Source: Daphnia carinata | Lineage: Eukaryota > Arthropoda > Branchiopoda > Diplostraca > Daphniidae | NCBI RefSeq assembly: GCF_022539665.2 | Contig: NC_081335.1 | Coordinates: 6,386,001-6,450,000 of the forward strand | DNA length: 64,000 nucleotides | Direction of reading: 5' to 3' | Shown here: positions 39,401 through 47,681 of the stretch, piece by piece | Numbering within the stretch: the first letter of the stretch is position 1 | Layout of the letters: each line of letters starts with the position of its first letter | Program-made: the position numbers and the translations under genes | The notes under the pieces: model-generated | What the model was told of the DNA's origin: nothing | The model's input: only the letters and a program-made list of their open reading frames with translations | The model's database searches: none

Positions 39401-39448
39401 AGCGATGACGCCCTTGAACTAGTCAATGCGACGGACGATAGTAATTAA
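27404..39448 (+). CDS. BEN-domain-like gene, multi-exon, split by a 9.5-kb insertion in an intron
   Basis: The proposed coding exons are 27,404-27,597; 27,664-27,743; 27,808-27,987; 38,240-38,403; 38,480-38,681; 38,797-38,892; 38,953-39,199; 39,261-39,448. All listed introns are GT..AG. Phases agree except at exon 5/6: the strong donor GTAAGT at 38,682 is one base out of phase with the acceptor at 38,796. A weaker donor at 38,675 would be in phase; otherwise this is a lesion. The N-terminus is MAKGHCSQSIHAGAVLHVLF. Next come an acidic Ser-rich linker, a coiled coil (QLRRQVQEYKLKFQQVEKAM) and a C-terminal BEN-like domain: LKLAVSYGS, ESVYTREFIATHSYTGKK, PIDDVKAIR, KHKVTLNPKLITMAMQDKL and REYRRLARR. 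BEN domains bind DNA or chromatin partners. An AATAAA overlaps the stop at 39,446-39,452. Intron 27,988-38,239 holds elements C and D2. It may be a transposon-encoded gene. Confidence 0.6.
27988..28452 (+). other. Intronic host-locus sequence left of element C
   Basis: I see no gene or known repeat here. It begins with the donor AAG|GTAAAG at 27,988 and ends in the GAGCC duplicated by C. Around 28,110-28,450 it is C/T rich. Confidence 0.5.
28453..28935 (-). repeat. C 3' LTR, left fragment
   Basis: TGTAAAGCATTCTCCTTG and the downstream ACTCGGGAGGCG, ATATATTTTTTATCTAG blocks align with the E LTR start (TGTAAAGCATCTCCTTC, ACTCGGAGGCG). The right end is TCCTT at 28,931-28,935, duplicated by D2. 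Confidence 0.82.
28936..29243 (-). repeat. D2 3' LTR
   Basis: It matches 36,812-37,182 except for a missing block after GATGAGAGGGAT, which removes the polyadenylation-like signal. A sense purine/G-rich tract (GGTGGGTCCCGC) precedes it, as expected for the polypurine tract. Confidence 0.93.
29376..30026 (-). CDS. D2 accessory 3' ORF: coiled coil plus Gag-like zinc domain
   Basis: This is the homologue of the D1 ORF at 11,156-11,806, intact, 216 residues from MAEYPPPSPASVKEKLKVS. Residues 15-100 predict a coiled coil (ERAKKEAVDKVYGYQRAI..). A Pro/Ala linker follows, then CFLKSHVLG, CEEFMLLTNKDKLELLF, RRCFGCF, CPHPRRCTLC and DDHHQVLC. Differences from D1 are spread through the protein but spare all Cys/His positions of the zinc region. 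The first zinc half resembles CNVFMSLTPTKRAEKVF of this element's Gag. The ORF starts 350 nt after the pol stop, so it needs its own mRNA or re-initiation; a shared acceptor-like site lies at 30,102/30,101. The role is unknown; RNA binding or a Gag partner is inference. Confidence 0.78.
   Translation of the reverse strand: MAEYPPPSPASVKEKLKVSREMEQECAANLLETIEKLERAKKEAVDKVYGYQRAIINLDKEVKQLSDDLVNVHVHFRSERETLMSGYVGSLLRKEREREAGAQLPTPAANPARPTYVVPLHTPVILCFLKSHVLGPTPCRKKTTECEEFMLLTNKDKLELLFAQRRCFGCFVPTAVAGHTKTADCPHPRRCTLCNTDDHHQVLCAPKKAYTNLSSH
30169..30192 (-). promoter_or_regulatory. Conserved hairpin upstream of the D2 accessory ORF
   Basis: CCTATATTT and AAATATAGG form a perfect 9-bp stem with a 6-nt loop about 140 nt before the ATG. 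D1 has the same hairpin at 11,957-11,980 with an 8-bp stem. It may be an RNA structure. Confidence 0.3.
30376..31542 (-). CDS. pol: D2 integrase
   Basis: The open piece starts MHVKTERLLTDVRSS just after a one-base loss that removed the first His of the zinc region (D1 retains DHHFRN). It has CWPCKR, TGIDYFGPL, VYSDNGTNF and GGVWERIVQSCKRA, the catalytic core of a BEL/Pao integrase. The C-terminal part (RKWQENRPNVTVGDLVLVI, RGQWPLGKV) is the DUF5641-like tail known from this superfamily. It ends KMELYNSNFTTA at 30,376. It would insert the element's cDNA. Confidence 0.9.
   Translation of the reverse strand: MHVKTERLLTDVRSSFWILSGRKVVKSVINNCWPCKRTSAKPNPPLMASLPIHRLTPHLPPFTYTGIDYFGPLTVRVGGRGRRHEKRWVSLFTCFTTRAVHLEVANGLSMEEFLLCFSRFVSLRGKPKVVYSDNGTNFVAAEQELRQALEELVAKHQELHTVMACQQIEWHFSPPHGPHFGGVWERIVQSCKRAMKTSIGNCLVTDQVLRTVIAEVAALLNARPLTHLSVDPEDPDPLTPNHFLYGGARPYLPLQLADVEDMNVTNKQYLQGQAILQHFWNRWLRENVPHLTERRKWQENRPNVTVGDLVLVIEPNTLRGQWPLGKVLEVIPSATDNVVRVVKVQLTNHPKPCIRPVAKLCIMVPANEQEVYAKEEKMELYNSNFTTA
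31547..32284 (-). CDS. pol: D2 RNase H end and integrase N-terminus
   Basis: The open frame 32,254-31,547 begins MLRWIHSKTCRFEVFVNNR, continuing the RNase H after a 2-base shift near 32,290. It has the CSRGIDP turn, EWYTWEEI, and the linker to integrase (SKLRTFQPFLDEAGQMRIGGRI, the conserved BEL integrase start). It stops at IIWLPR because of a one-base loss near 31,558. Confidence 0.85.
32285..34989 (-). CDS. pol: D2 Gag zinc region, protease, RT and RNase H
   Basis: One intact frame of 900 codons. Its order is KMTGVELNVLDLDDW (end of Gag core), zinc region near residues 105-180 (CFVCNGRSHHLSTC, CLLCLTGNHERKECP, CTGNRHHTLLH), protease FLDTGSDTTLIQS near 240, and RT from about 490 (VRVVFDGAAEFGG, GADIEKMFHQVKV, NFYVDNYLDS). 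RNase H follows from about 800 (LLVFTDASSKGFGAV, IPRLELQAAVEGLNLA). The RT loop reads YVDN rather than YVDD, as in D1. The frame ends at TGA 32,289 next to a GAG|GTAAGT donor consensus. The N-terminal boundary is artificial, set by a shift in a run of T near 34,975; gag is immediately upstream. Confidence 0.9.
34968..36563 (-). CDS. gag: D2 Gag, N-terminal part
   Basis: The ATG at 36,563 (MSEAAPKAENMEIG) is the first after the primer site, 230 nt downstream of it. A basic region (KKKRGKRKAAHTKL) is followed by two coiled-coil stretches (residues 60-110 and 190-300, e.g. KLELKLETARAQMEANTT). The BEL Gag core comes near residues 395-525: NFKIQPFDGNPKNYARFKAK, LEELLAEEVRNEI, VWERLDAVYGR, RTTLMALEAKLTPYL. 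It ends in KWNEKKK because an extra base in the following run of T (sense A run) shifts the frame; D1 reads on through. Gag forms the particle. Confidence 0.9.
   Translation of the reverse strand: MSEAAPKAENMEIGHIWEHGPNAMVDASKPERQKSEWPLLPENDLKKKRGKRKAAHTKLTTQLKKAVEDHKMGAIRLKKLQVAAWRDELIRIYDEVKSIHHQYTESISDLTEQQRQACDKWEVDFETDHVEVIKFTSRYATSSSQSVSSIGTSASDITCSTTLSEKRRTNTKPASLLQQSTQGELEKEEQMLKLELKLETARAQMEANTTSITETLNKALRSMSEQLSKLIESSRSTSKDIAANNTLVREAHHTLDGLDQKIDAVKVELSAKIEDLRTEIDEMKVQPRTIQDQRLSGRSPVLQARQDVPALSPIRTMEDAVSHRRRLVAADASPRDPRRGAMATMTSRCDPTDHDEDEHSERSHPHSQVNRPHSSCCSRLQPPNFKIQPFDGNPKNYARFKAKFQALYEEYEDSPVLLFILEELLAEEVRNEIGECLADGTMYSVVWERLDAVYGRTEIIDQTYLDDLLQVPPLKSLDAASLKTFANRLYGAVATLSKSKYAHELHSRTTLMALEAKLTPYLKDKWNEKKK
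36793..36809 (-). other. D2 primer-binding site, tRNA-Phe
   Basis: On the plus strand CCCGGGTTTCGGCACCA is the 3' end of animal tRNA-Phe with CCA, so the sense strand TGGTGCCGAAACCCGGG is complementary to it. It lies 2 nt inside the 5' LTR. Confidence 0.75.
36812..37182 (-). repeat. D2 5' LTR
   Basis: It is 371 bp and is the longer copy. It includes the sense AATAAA signal (plus CTTTATTTC near 36,916) missing from the 3' copy. TCCTT follows as target duplication. Confidence 0.93.
37188..37497 (-). repeat. C 3' LTR, right fragment
   Basis: After the D2 duplication the C LTR resumes (TTATAGGTCTTACATG) and ends GACTTCGTTACA at 37,497, as E's does. Its last 70 bp recur at 37,863-37,932. Confidence 0.83.
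37531..37863 (-). pseudogene. env: C env C-terminus
   Basis: The open piece has DHMSIMADIAAAMNEHSP, then SYTSWRETIKNYFFIG and a transmembrane segment (VLCLLGLLFLRICYGCGFF) with a short tail. E env has the same order (NIMADIAAVINEHP, TSWWETIKNYFFIG). Everything upstream was deleted at a TTCATA junction at about 37,863. Confidence 0.82.
37863..37932 (-). repeat. C 5' LTR remnant
   Basis: CATATTAATAAAGCAAAC to TTCGTTACA repeats 37,428-37,497 with few changes. It is followed by GAGCC. Confidence 0.85.
37938..38239 (+). other. Intronic host-locus sequence right of element C
   Basis: There is no coding signal. It leads to the acceptor TTTGAG before 38,240. A small inverted repeat CTCCACCATTGGTGGAG lies near 38,165. 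Confidence 0.5.
38953..39448 (+). CDS. BEN-like domain exons of the host-locus gene
   Basis: These are the last two exons (38,953-39,199 and 39,261-39,448) with intron GTAAGA..TTTACAG between them. They carry the domain: YLVNGISLKINEADLKLAV, IMESVYTREFIATHSYTG, PKPALPIDDVKAIR, then HKVTLNPKLITMAMQDKLG and EYRRLARRVQDQRSS. The TREFIA..S.TG and P-x-D-x-KAI elements are the parts of BEN domains I recognise; the similarity is moderate. Reported separately because it is the only part of the gene with a family assignment. Confidence 0.6.
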
Positions 39449-40145
39449 ATAAAATATTTGTGGTTCCCCAACTAAAAAGTGTTACATTTCTGAGAGCAAA
39501 GATTTTACATGGATAAATGCCATCTTTATGTTTTCGTTTCCAGTCAGTTTTAATGGCCTATTTCGGCCTTGTTTCCCTCAGTTACTTTTCTCAGCCGTTA
39601 TGTGAATTGTTATCGGGGATTGTAAATGTCCAACATGTTTTGCATTTTATTGCCGTATCGTTTATCGCAAAGACAATTTTATGTTGTTCGTATTCAGTCA
39701 AAACGGCACATGTAAGGCTCTTAGCTGATCCTGAATTTCATACTTTTTAACACAACAGTGATTTTTGTTTCCCTGGCCGACTACCATGAAAAGCGTTCAC
39801 AAAGAAATTACACACAATAACGTTTGAAATTTCCTGTTAATACTAACTATTAATATAATACAACGAGGATTAAACACCTGTTAACTACTCGCAAATTACG
39901 ACTGGAAACTTGTTTGTTCTCTACACGGTGTGCTAGGATTATAAATTATCGGTATAGAAATCAGTGATGTCGGTATAATGTCAGTATAAAACCATGTTGA
40001 CAGGCCGTTAAATATCTCCGTATCGTAACCAGTAAAAAATAATACCGTATCGGTTCAAATATAGGTTTCATTTTCACAACCGGCAACGGGTTGTGTGACC
40101 CACAATAAATCTGCCGCTTACTCACTAACTAGCGGTTATTTTTTT
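39449..40145. other. Intergenic; possible hAT-like fragment
   Basis: No gene is supported. ATCGGTATAG, GTCGGTATAATG and ATACCGTATCGG near 39,947-40,055 resemble degenerate inner ends of hAT elements, but no termini are visible. A small hairpin CACAACC/GGGTTGTG lies near 40,077. Confidence 0.35.
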
Positions 40146-40169
40146 CTTAGGGCTAGGTGTCTGCAACAA

Positions 40170-40315
40170 AACAAGAATTGGTAGGCATGAAATGTGAAAC
40201 GACATCGAGAAAATGGATGACGGCCGAACATTATACCGGGGAGAAATTTGACGACAATGGTCGTGAGATGTACGCTTTGGTGATATGGGAAAATTACAGC
40301 GATGTTGAAGAAAAG
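40170..40315 (+). pseudogene. Coding-like fragment, repeated inverted at 41,372-41,496
   Basis: An open stretch reads KQELVGMKCETTSRKW and REMYALVIWENYSDVEE. About 120 bp of it (GAATTGGTAGGCATGAAAT to GGTGATNTGG) recur on the minus strand at 41,372-41,496. I do not recognise it. It may be an exon of the gene carried by the autonomous relative of the neighbouring element. Confidence 0.4.
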
Positions 40316-40326
40316 TACTGTAGTGC

Positions 40327-41671
40327 ACTCTCAATTTGTGATTTCTACTTCTTTATTGCTTTTGGCTACCATTTGGTAGCGAAATGAAACATGCTACCAA
40401 ATGGTAGTACTTGCTACCATTTGGTAGGAAAGTCGTCAATTTTTATATAGTAGAGAAAAGGTAGAGGAAAGTAAATCATTTACCAATACGTCTACCATTC
40501 AAAAATTTCGCATTGGTAATCATACTACCACGGAAAATACACTACCATTTTCCTTCTATTTGTCTACCTTTTCGCCACTTTTTGTCCTACCACACCACCA
40601 CACTTTTAAAATTTTAATAAATGCGCGAAAAATTTTTTGTTTCAGTGAAGCAGTACTGCTTACTTTTTATTGAAAGAAATAAAATCAAAAGCGAAAAACA
40701 TGTAATGTAGAATTTATCATCATCTTCGTCGAAAATTGGGTCTCCGTTTCTATTAAGCTCATTGTCAGGCCTGCAATTAGGCTTTGCCTTTTTAGCCGGG
40801 CAACAGCATTCCTTATTTTCCCTCAGTTTTCTCCTGGACAATTTTTTTAAGAAAAGGACAAAAAATAGAAAAATAATCGATGGGATTATTGATTAAAATC
40901 TTTACATAAAATAAAAGAATATGACTAACTTTGAAGTGGTTAGAAAAAATTCGTTTGCCTCACAAACAAAAACGTGAACTTGCACCATTCCCATAAGATA
41001 CAGTAGGTTGTTTGGCACTAAATGGGAAATAAAATCAAGAATCAGAGAAAGAAAAAAATCCACAATCCATCCACTATCAAGAATCCTACAAATGGAAAAA
41101 CGCGCACGTTTGTAGATGCAAAATGGAGAACAAATTTTACACTTGCTAAGATATCAAAACTGATGTATGAGAGACACTAGATCCTTCAAAAGCCTTGAAG
41201 ACTAATGAAAACCTCATGTAAAAAATTTATATTCAGGTTGACCACCCCCATTTTCTAGTTCTAGGTCCCTAAACACACAATGTAAATCTTTATAATATTT
41301 TACATTATACTTACATTCTAATTTTTGGAATACTTTAATGCAAAAACAATTTGACATAAAAAAAAATTCCAGATCACCAAAGTGCACATGTTACTACGAT
41401 ATAACACATGTCAGCAAGTTTCTCCCCGATATAATGTTCTCGGTCGTCGTCCATTTTCTTGATGGCGTTTGAGATTTCATGCCTACCAATTCCATCCTTG
41501 TGGTAGATACCTAGTGCTCTACCATATAGTAGAGGACTGATAGATACCTTACCAATCTTCTACTTGCTGAAAGCAGACAATTTTTTCTACTATTCTTCTA
41601 CCTTTTCAGTTCTATCACGTATGGTAGTCAAAAAGTAGGAAAATGGTAAAAGGCGAAAATCGAGAGTGTAA
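40327..41671. mobile_element. Non-autonomous DNA element with CTACCAAATGGTAG subterminal palindromes
   Basis: The ends are CACTCTCAATTT at 40,327 and AAAATCGAGAGTG at 41,671 (inverted). Subterminal zones 40,375-40,600 and 41,500-41,655 are packed with TACCA/TGGTA motifs, including CTACCATTTGGTAG and GCTACCAAATGGTAG. The interior is AT-rich without genes, apart from the inverted coding-like fragment. A copy of the same end (GGCTACCATTTGGTAGC with CACCCTCAATTT) occurs inverted near 59,450-59,521. I found no convincing target duplication. Confidence 0.5.
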
Positions 41672-43287
41672 TTAAGAAATATACTGTAGGTGTGAAAGTT
41701 TGTACGTGAAAATATAACTACCTAACGTTGTGATGAGTCCATCGCGGCCACATTTGGTAATGAACTACCTTTCTGTTGCTGTTTCTTTGTACGTTTAGTA
41801 GATCTCAATTTAGCTCATGTAGCAAATATGTATGTAAGAAATATTAGTTTGAAAATGCTTAAGTAAGTTTTTAAAGTTAATCATCACCTTGATTTGAACT
41901 GGTTCTCATTCAACGATGAACCTAAAACATTAAATAAACAATCAAAGCTTGTGACAAAAGATAAACAACCAAACATAAAACTGTTTTTACTTGAACGTGA
42001 TGGTGCAAATAAACGTTTTTCATTAAACGCATACTTTATGAACACTCAATCTTTCACTGGAGATTTTTTTCCTATGACACTTCAAATTTCCTCCCCGAAT
42101 GTGATTTTTCTTGTATAAACTGCCTGATTATTGGCAAGAAGATTATTTATCTCACTACACTTTACGTCTAACAGTGAGGTACAGTACCCACAACAAGAAT
42201 TTGATCATCCTCTGCGAATTTTGGTATTTTAATCCGCGTGAGATAGGCCCTACAGTGTCTCGCGCCGGAATTATTTTGAATATGAATCATGCCCATAGAA
42301 TGATCGCGATTTTTTCATTAGAAAGATGAAGTAGTGTTCTTGATCTTTATGATTTTTTATTTAAAATTCCTTCAAAGGGTCTTAATATAAACCATAGGGT
42401 GGAAATATTGGATCACCTCCAAGAGAGTCCGTTTACATTGTTCCTACCGATAGCCTTAGGATTTGTTGGGTAACAAAAGTAGAGAAGTAATGTGAAATGG
42501 CTATGGTATCCATTAACAATTTTTTATGTACTAGAATAGGTACAATTTAATATTCAAAATTCTAGTTCTAAATTTATCGTCTTTTCGGAAATGCTTCTGC
42601 CACCCTTCGCAAATTGTATCCACATCTGAAAACAAAAATCACGTAATAATATGTTTTTACTACAAAACTTGTCGATAAAACCAAAAAAAATTGTTGTGCA
42701 TATCTTGGCAATTTTTTCAGGGATAAAATCAACGAAACTGATGTAATTTTTGTTGGGGAGGGGGGGGAGGGGAGCTATAGCCCCAATATGGTTATGAAAA
42801 AAAATGAATAATTAGTGGCTCTTCTCTCTTCTTCAAATATGATCTGTTTTTCTATGTTTTATAACAAATCTCATTAAGAATCAACTGCATGGCCGAATAC
42901 AATGCTGCAGTTCCTGGATGAATGTAATCAAGGCAGCTGAAAAATCCATCCACACTTATGTTGTACTCATCGCGTTGTAGGAGAAAACAGCTTCGAATGT
43001 ATTCTTCGACAAAAATATTTCCAGAATTCCAAATAGTAACACCAATTTTTCTAAAATGACAGCAACATTTGTTGTAAAAGTTTACCATTACACTGCTTAA
43101 CAAATGCAAAACTTTTTCGTTAATAATAAAATCCCCACATGTTTGTCAAAGCAGTTCTGAGGATTTCAACCCAAAAACTTTTGGTTACGAATTTTTCATG
43201 GCTTATTCCACAAAAAATTATAGTTTATGTACCCTTAATTATTCATCGAAATAAAAAAAAATGTCTTAGTGTCGAGACTTGAATAAA

Positions 43288-43335
43288 ACAACCGAACCTT
43301 AGATCAGTAGGTCTATGTCTTACCACTATACCATA
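43288..43335 (-). repeat. tRNA-like SINE head (degenerate)
   Basis: On the minus strand TGGTATAGTGG resembles a pol III A box and GGTTCGGTTG a B box 35 nt later. It does not fold as a full tRNA by eye. Confidence 0.3.
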
Positions 43336-46300
43336 TGAGATATAGTTTACATGACACGAGTTTAAATAAAATTCAATTCAAGTGCGTTGGATGAAAGAAT
43401 TTTTTTTTTATTTTTGAAAAGACTTGGAATTAATTGGTTTTACGTGCTAGACTTTGGTTTTCGAACATCTGTCATATTTTTTTTTGCGAAATTGATAATT
43501 ATAAATTTATTTAAACTTATGCATAATTTTAAAATGGTAATTTGAAACAAATGAAATATAAAAAAAAATAATATTATAATTTGAGAAATAGTTATAGAAA
43601 TAATAGAATAATTAAGAACAGAAATAAAAAGTTACAGAAAATAATAGGAAATAGAAAAAGTTAATACTATAAAGTTCAACTTACGCATTTATGCGGAACG
43701 TTTGGGATACAAGTGGCTAAGTAAAAATAATAACCTGCTTCTTATAACTTTCCAAATCAACAAATTATGCCGGTTTATTCATTCCAGGGGTCCACATGTC
43801 TGACCATTTTGAAGTTATTATACCCCAATATAATAATGGTACTAGTAATTTTGGGCTTGAGCCCGCCCACGGCCAAGAGGGGAAGGGGGAGTATTTTTGG
43901 AGAAAGGGAAAGGGGTCACTTTTAACGCGTTTTTTCGTAATTTGCGCCAGTCAATCGGTCTACGCTATTTTTTGGCCAGTCGGCTCTGTAGTCTTTCCGC
44001 GAAACAGAATTCTCCCTTTTTCTACCCGCCGTACCGCTTACTATCTCTGTTCCCCAAAATGCCCGCTGTAGTAACCAGTTTTTCTAATATTTGCTGCAGG
44101 CAAAATACGAGAACAGAAAATTTGAAAAAAAGTGAGAAGGGGGAAACGTTACGATACAGACAATGTGAGCCTTTCTCCAGCCTTCCCAAATTTCCCCTTT
44201 TCTTTAATTTGCTCACAGCCAAAAAACAAAACTCCCAATTTTCGGCAAACGTCTTAAATTTTGCCGCCAAAACAAACAAACAAAAAATCACATGCTTTTT
44301 TTTATATGTTGGAAAAAAATTCCATCAAGCACTAATAATATATTATTATTTTTTCGGCGACCGGGGCAAGCGCCTTTTTTTCTGGAGGATACTGTACACA
44401 GTCTTGGAACCTTTTATGCAAGCAACAGATTTTCATACTTTTTAAGATAACTGACCTTAGTTGCAAAAAATATTTAGGTAACTTGGTGTTATATTTGGCA
44501 ACAAGTGTTTAAATTTCCGAAAATCCCAGTTATTAGAAACTGTGTGCGTTTAGGCAATTGAAACTTTGGTTTACCATTGAGAAGCATCTGTGATCGAACA
44601 GCAAATAACGATAATTAAAACGCGTAGCAATAACAACAAAAAATTTAGCTCTCGGCGCATATGAGATTAAGATTTGAAACAAGTTTGGGCAATGGTAATC
44701 TGGGCTTTTAATTTTATGAAAAAATTTAAAATTGGTGGCTTTTAAACTTTTCGAGTTAAAAATTAAAATTGTTCTGTTCGTTTAACTATCTTTTTTCGTT
44801 TTTTTTCCACGGACGCACTAAACGCAAAAAATAATAATTATAAATAAAATTAAATACATTTGCTTTCATTTCTCTACAAGATCATTGCAATGTTTTTTAC
44901 TTAAGGCTTTTTTAATTAGAATAAATTATTAGTTTTACGAAGACACATGTGAGGGCCAACTGAAAACGGTTTGCCTTGCGGTTAGCCTTAGGACAAGTGA
45001 TGTGGCAAAGGTGGGAGAAATAGTTAGGGTAAATAATCAGGTGAATTTGTTTTTGCCACCACCATGTCCTACAAACCGCGGGTAGGGATAATCTATGCGA
45101 GCTGTTTTGGGGATGATCCAATATTTTATGTCTATGGGTTATCTCATAGAATCCTGAATGGATTTTAAATAAAAAGTTAGAAAGATAAAGAGCATTACTT
45201 TATCTTTCTAATGCAAAAAAAATGATAATTTTAGGTGCAAAATTGATATAAGAAAAAATTCCGCCTCAAGACACCGTAGGGCCTATCCTGTGCATGTTAA
45301 AACAATAAAATTGGAAGGGGCGATCCAATTCTTCTGGTGGGTACTGTATGTATATATATATATACCGAGAAGGGATAGAGAGAACCGTGTTCGTGCAACT
45401 GGATCGATTTCCGGCCCGTGCTCTTTGGCTGATGACGTCAAACAATGTGGGGACTGCGGGGAATTTTTTTCTATTTGATTTCACCCCTTTCTCAAAGTTT
45501 TTCACTGAATTTTAAACACTCATTTTGGCTACGCCACTGAATTTTAGGTGAAAAAAAAGGGGGGGGGCAAATATAGGACCCTAACACTTTTTAAAGGTTT
45601 ATCTCTGAAAAGTGATGTAAAGGCAAAGGTTAGACCACATTTTCCTGTGAGTTTTCTTTACATATTTTTTTTAATGGAAGAATATTCACGAAGAAACTTT
45701 GTTGGTACTCGTGGAAACATTAGGCTTTCTCAAACATTGGATTACCGCCGACAGGAGCCTTCCGAAGCCAATGATTTCAAGCTAAAATTTTTAATGATAT
45801 AAGCTTAGATATTGAAGCTAACCCAGACCCGCACGTCTCCTGCTTACTTTTGGTAAACAAAACTAGAATACTAATACTGGAATCAGTTTCGGATTTTTCG
45901 CTTCATAGGTGGAAGTTATCGCACTTGACCATAGCATGCTCAAATCTCGAGCATTCAAACAAAATTGTTGTAAAATACTAAGTTTTTAGACCAAAAATCG
46001 TTCGGCAGTAGGTCTACTATTTTTTTATAAGAATAAAATCAGTCTTAAAGAAGAGATGCCTAAATATGATAGACAATTGTCTTCCTTTTCCTGACAGTTT
46101 TGTAGACTTATTAGCACCGAGAGAGTGTGCCTAGAAAAATATAGATACAAAATGTTTCATGGTATGTCGCGTAAATTTCTTTATCTCATTCCTTATGTTA
46201 TCTAGGCAACTGCTACGCCTATCAGTTTTCTAATCCATTCTCAACGTAAAGCAAAAATAATTTTTCAAATTTTGGTAATATCTTTTTAATGACTTAACGT

Positions 46301-46345
46301 TATCTTGCATGCTTTAAGTTAATCCGCTTTTCTTTTATGTTATCA

Positions 46346-46402
46346 TAATTCGAATCTACAGCCTTTGGATTCGTAGTACCATAATATACCACTGTGCTAC
46401 TG
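46346..46402 (-). repeat. tRNA-like SINE head (degenerate)
   Basis: On the minus strand TAGCACAGTGG (A-box-like) is followed by ACTACGAATCC and GATTCGAATT (B-box-like). It resembles 47,862-47,918. Confidence 0.35.
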
Positions 46403-46768
46403 TAAATGTGAAATAATAACAATCAAGTGTTGAAGTAAACGATACCTTAGTTGAATTGCAATTCACCTCAGCGCAAACGAGTATTCAAATATTGCGCAAA
46501 AATGGGCCTTAAGTCTTAGGATTATTAAACTGTTGAGTTAACATACACAAATATTAATTTAGGCTTGAAGCCTTTGGGGGTTGTATGTGAAAATTTATTC
46601 CCCTGAAATCTGCAAATTTGTAATTTTACATCGAAAACTAATTTTGACTAAACTAATTCTAACTTAATTTTAGTTTCCCCTTCAGAAATAAAATTTTTTT
46701 ACAAGAAGTTGACAAATTTCATGAACCAAAGTATGATGAACCCGTTTAAGATAGCTAGTTTTAAAATA

Positions 46769-47679
46769 GGGGAAGTAGGGCCTAGTTGGAACAAAAAACA
46801 CATTTTTGTTCCCTACGATTACAAAAATCGTCCAACTAAATTAAAAAATATATAGATTTGTAACCAGTTATCTCAGTTACACAAAAATATTTTTTTTTTG
46901 GGGGGAGGGGGGGATTCGGCAAAGATGAACATCTGCTATGGGTAAATAACTGGAGGTACCTCAAGATGTTTCAATTGCCAATCCTTCTTGGCAATTGAAA
47001 CACGGCGTCTGGGCAATTGAAACGTGGGTTTTCCCATAAGAGAGCTCGCGGTTTTACGAAGAAACTAAAATGACGATATCTCAGAATCTGGGATACGTAT
47101 TTTGATGAATTTTTTACAGTAATACAAAATATCTTAATCTCTATTTTTTAAGATGTTTTATAACTTTATGTAATAACTAAATATTATTTAATGAATTTCG
47201 GTAGTTTCCTGAATTACAGCTAATACGCTGCATAGGGCTATAACACCGTTGCCAGACTACAGTAAGGGGATTCGCATACGGAAATCGCAATTGGAAAACG
47301 GTGTTCCAATTGCCCCTAATATGGGTCTTTACGGAGTTTTAATGTTTATAGGATATAAAAGCGAGCTACGAAAAAATTAATGTAATCAGTTTATAGAAAA
47401 ATAAATTAGGTATGATTTAAGATCTTTTTTTATAATTTCCTCCATCGTTCAAGGGGTTAAAATGAAAAAGTTGTCTGGGCAAAACTAGAAATGGACCGTA
47501 ACAAAATTTCTTTTGGGGATAACTCGAAAACTTTTAGAGTATAAAGCATCTAATTTTTTCTAAAAATAAGCAACCCTAATTCCTATTATCTCAAATTTTT
47601 GAACAAAATCCCTGTCATACTTTGAATGGTATAATTTTTGTTTCAATTGCCTAGCGTTCCAATTGCGCCCTACCTCCCC
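46769..47679 (+). mobile_element. MITE family M, copy 1
   Basis: It is 911 bp between TA dinucleotides, starting GGGGAAGTAGGGCC and ending GGGCG..TACCTCCCC inverted (TIR consensus GGGGAGGTAGGGC). There is no ORF. It shares with the other copies CAATTGCC..GGCAATTGAAAC, GTGGGTTTTCCCATAA, ACACCGTTGCCAGACTACAG and ATAACTCGAAAACTTTTAGAG. Confidence 0.85.
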
Positions 47680-47681
47680 TA

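Larger units (their letters stand above)
41672..46766. other. AT-rich intergenic stretch
   Basis: No gene is supported. Open frames at 43,796-44,445 lack codon structure or motifs. GAGACACTGTAGGGCCTATC on the minus strand near 42,245 and a related sequence on the plus strand near 45,266 suggest element ends about 3 kb apart, but this is weak. A short hairpin AGAAAGATAAAG/CTTTATCTTTCT is at 45,179-45,209 and a (TA)n run near 45,350. Confidence 0.45.

Noticed and set aside
39517-39750. Hydrophobic 77-codon frame after the BEN gene
   Set aside because: There is no promoter, homologue or splice support; it is probably 3' flanking sequence.
43796-44445. Open frames of 91 and 182 codons in GC-richer sequence
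   Set aside because: They overlap in different frames, contain no recognisable motif and are low in coding character.
42238-45296. Possible 3-kb element bounded by inverted GAGACACYGTAGGGCCTATC
   Set aside because: Only about 35 bp match at the two sites, with differences, and no target duplication was seen; too weak to call.
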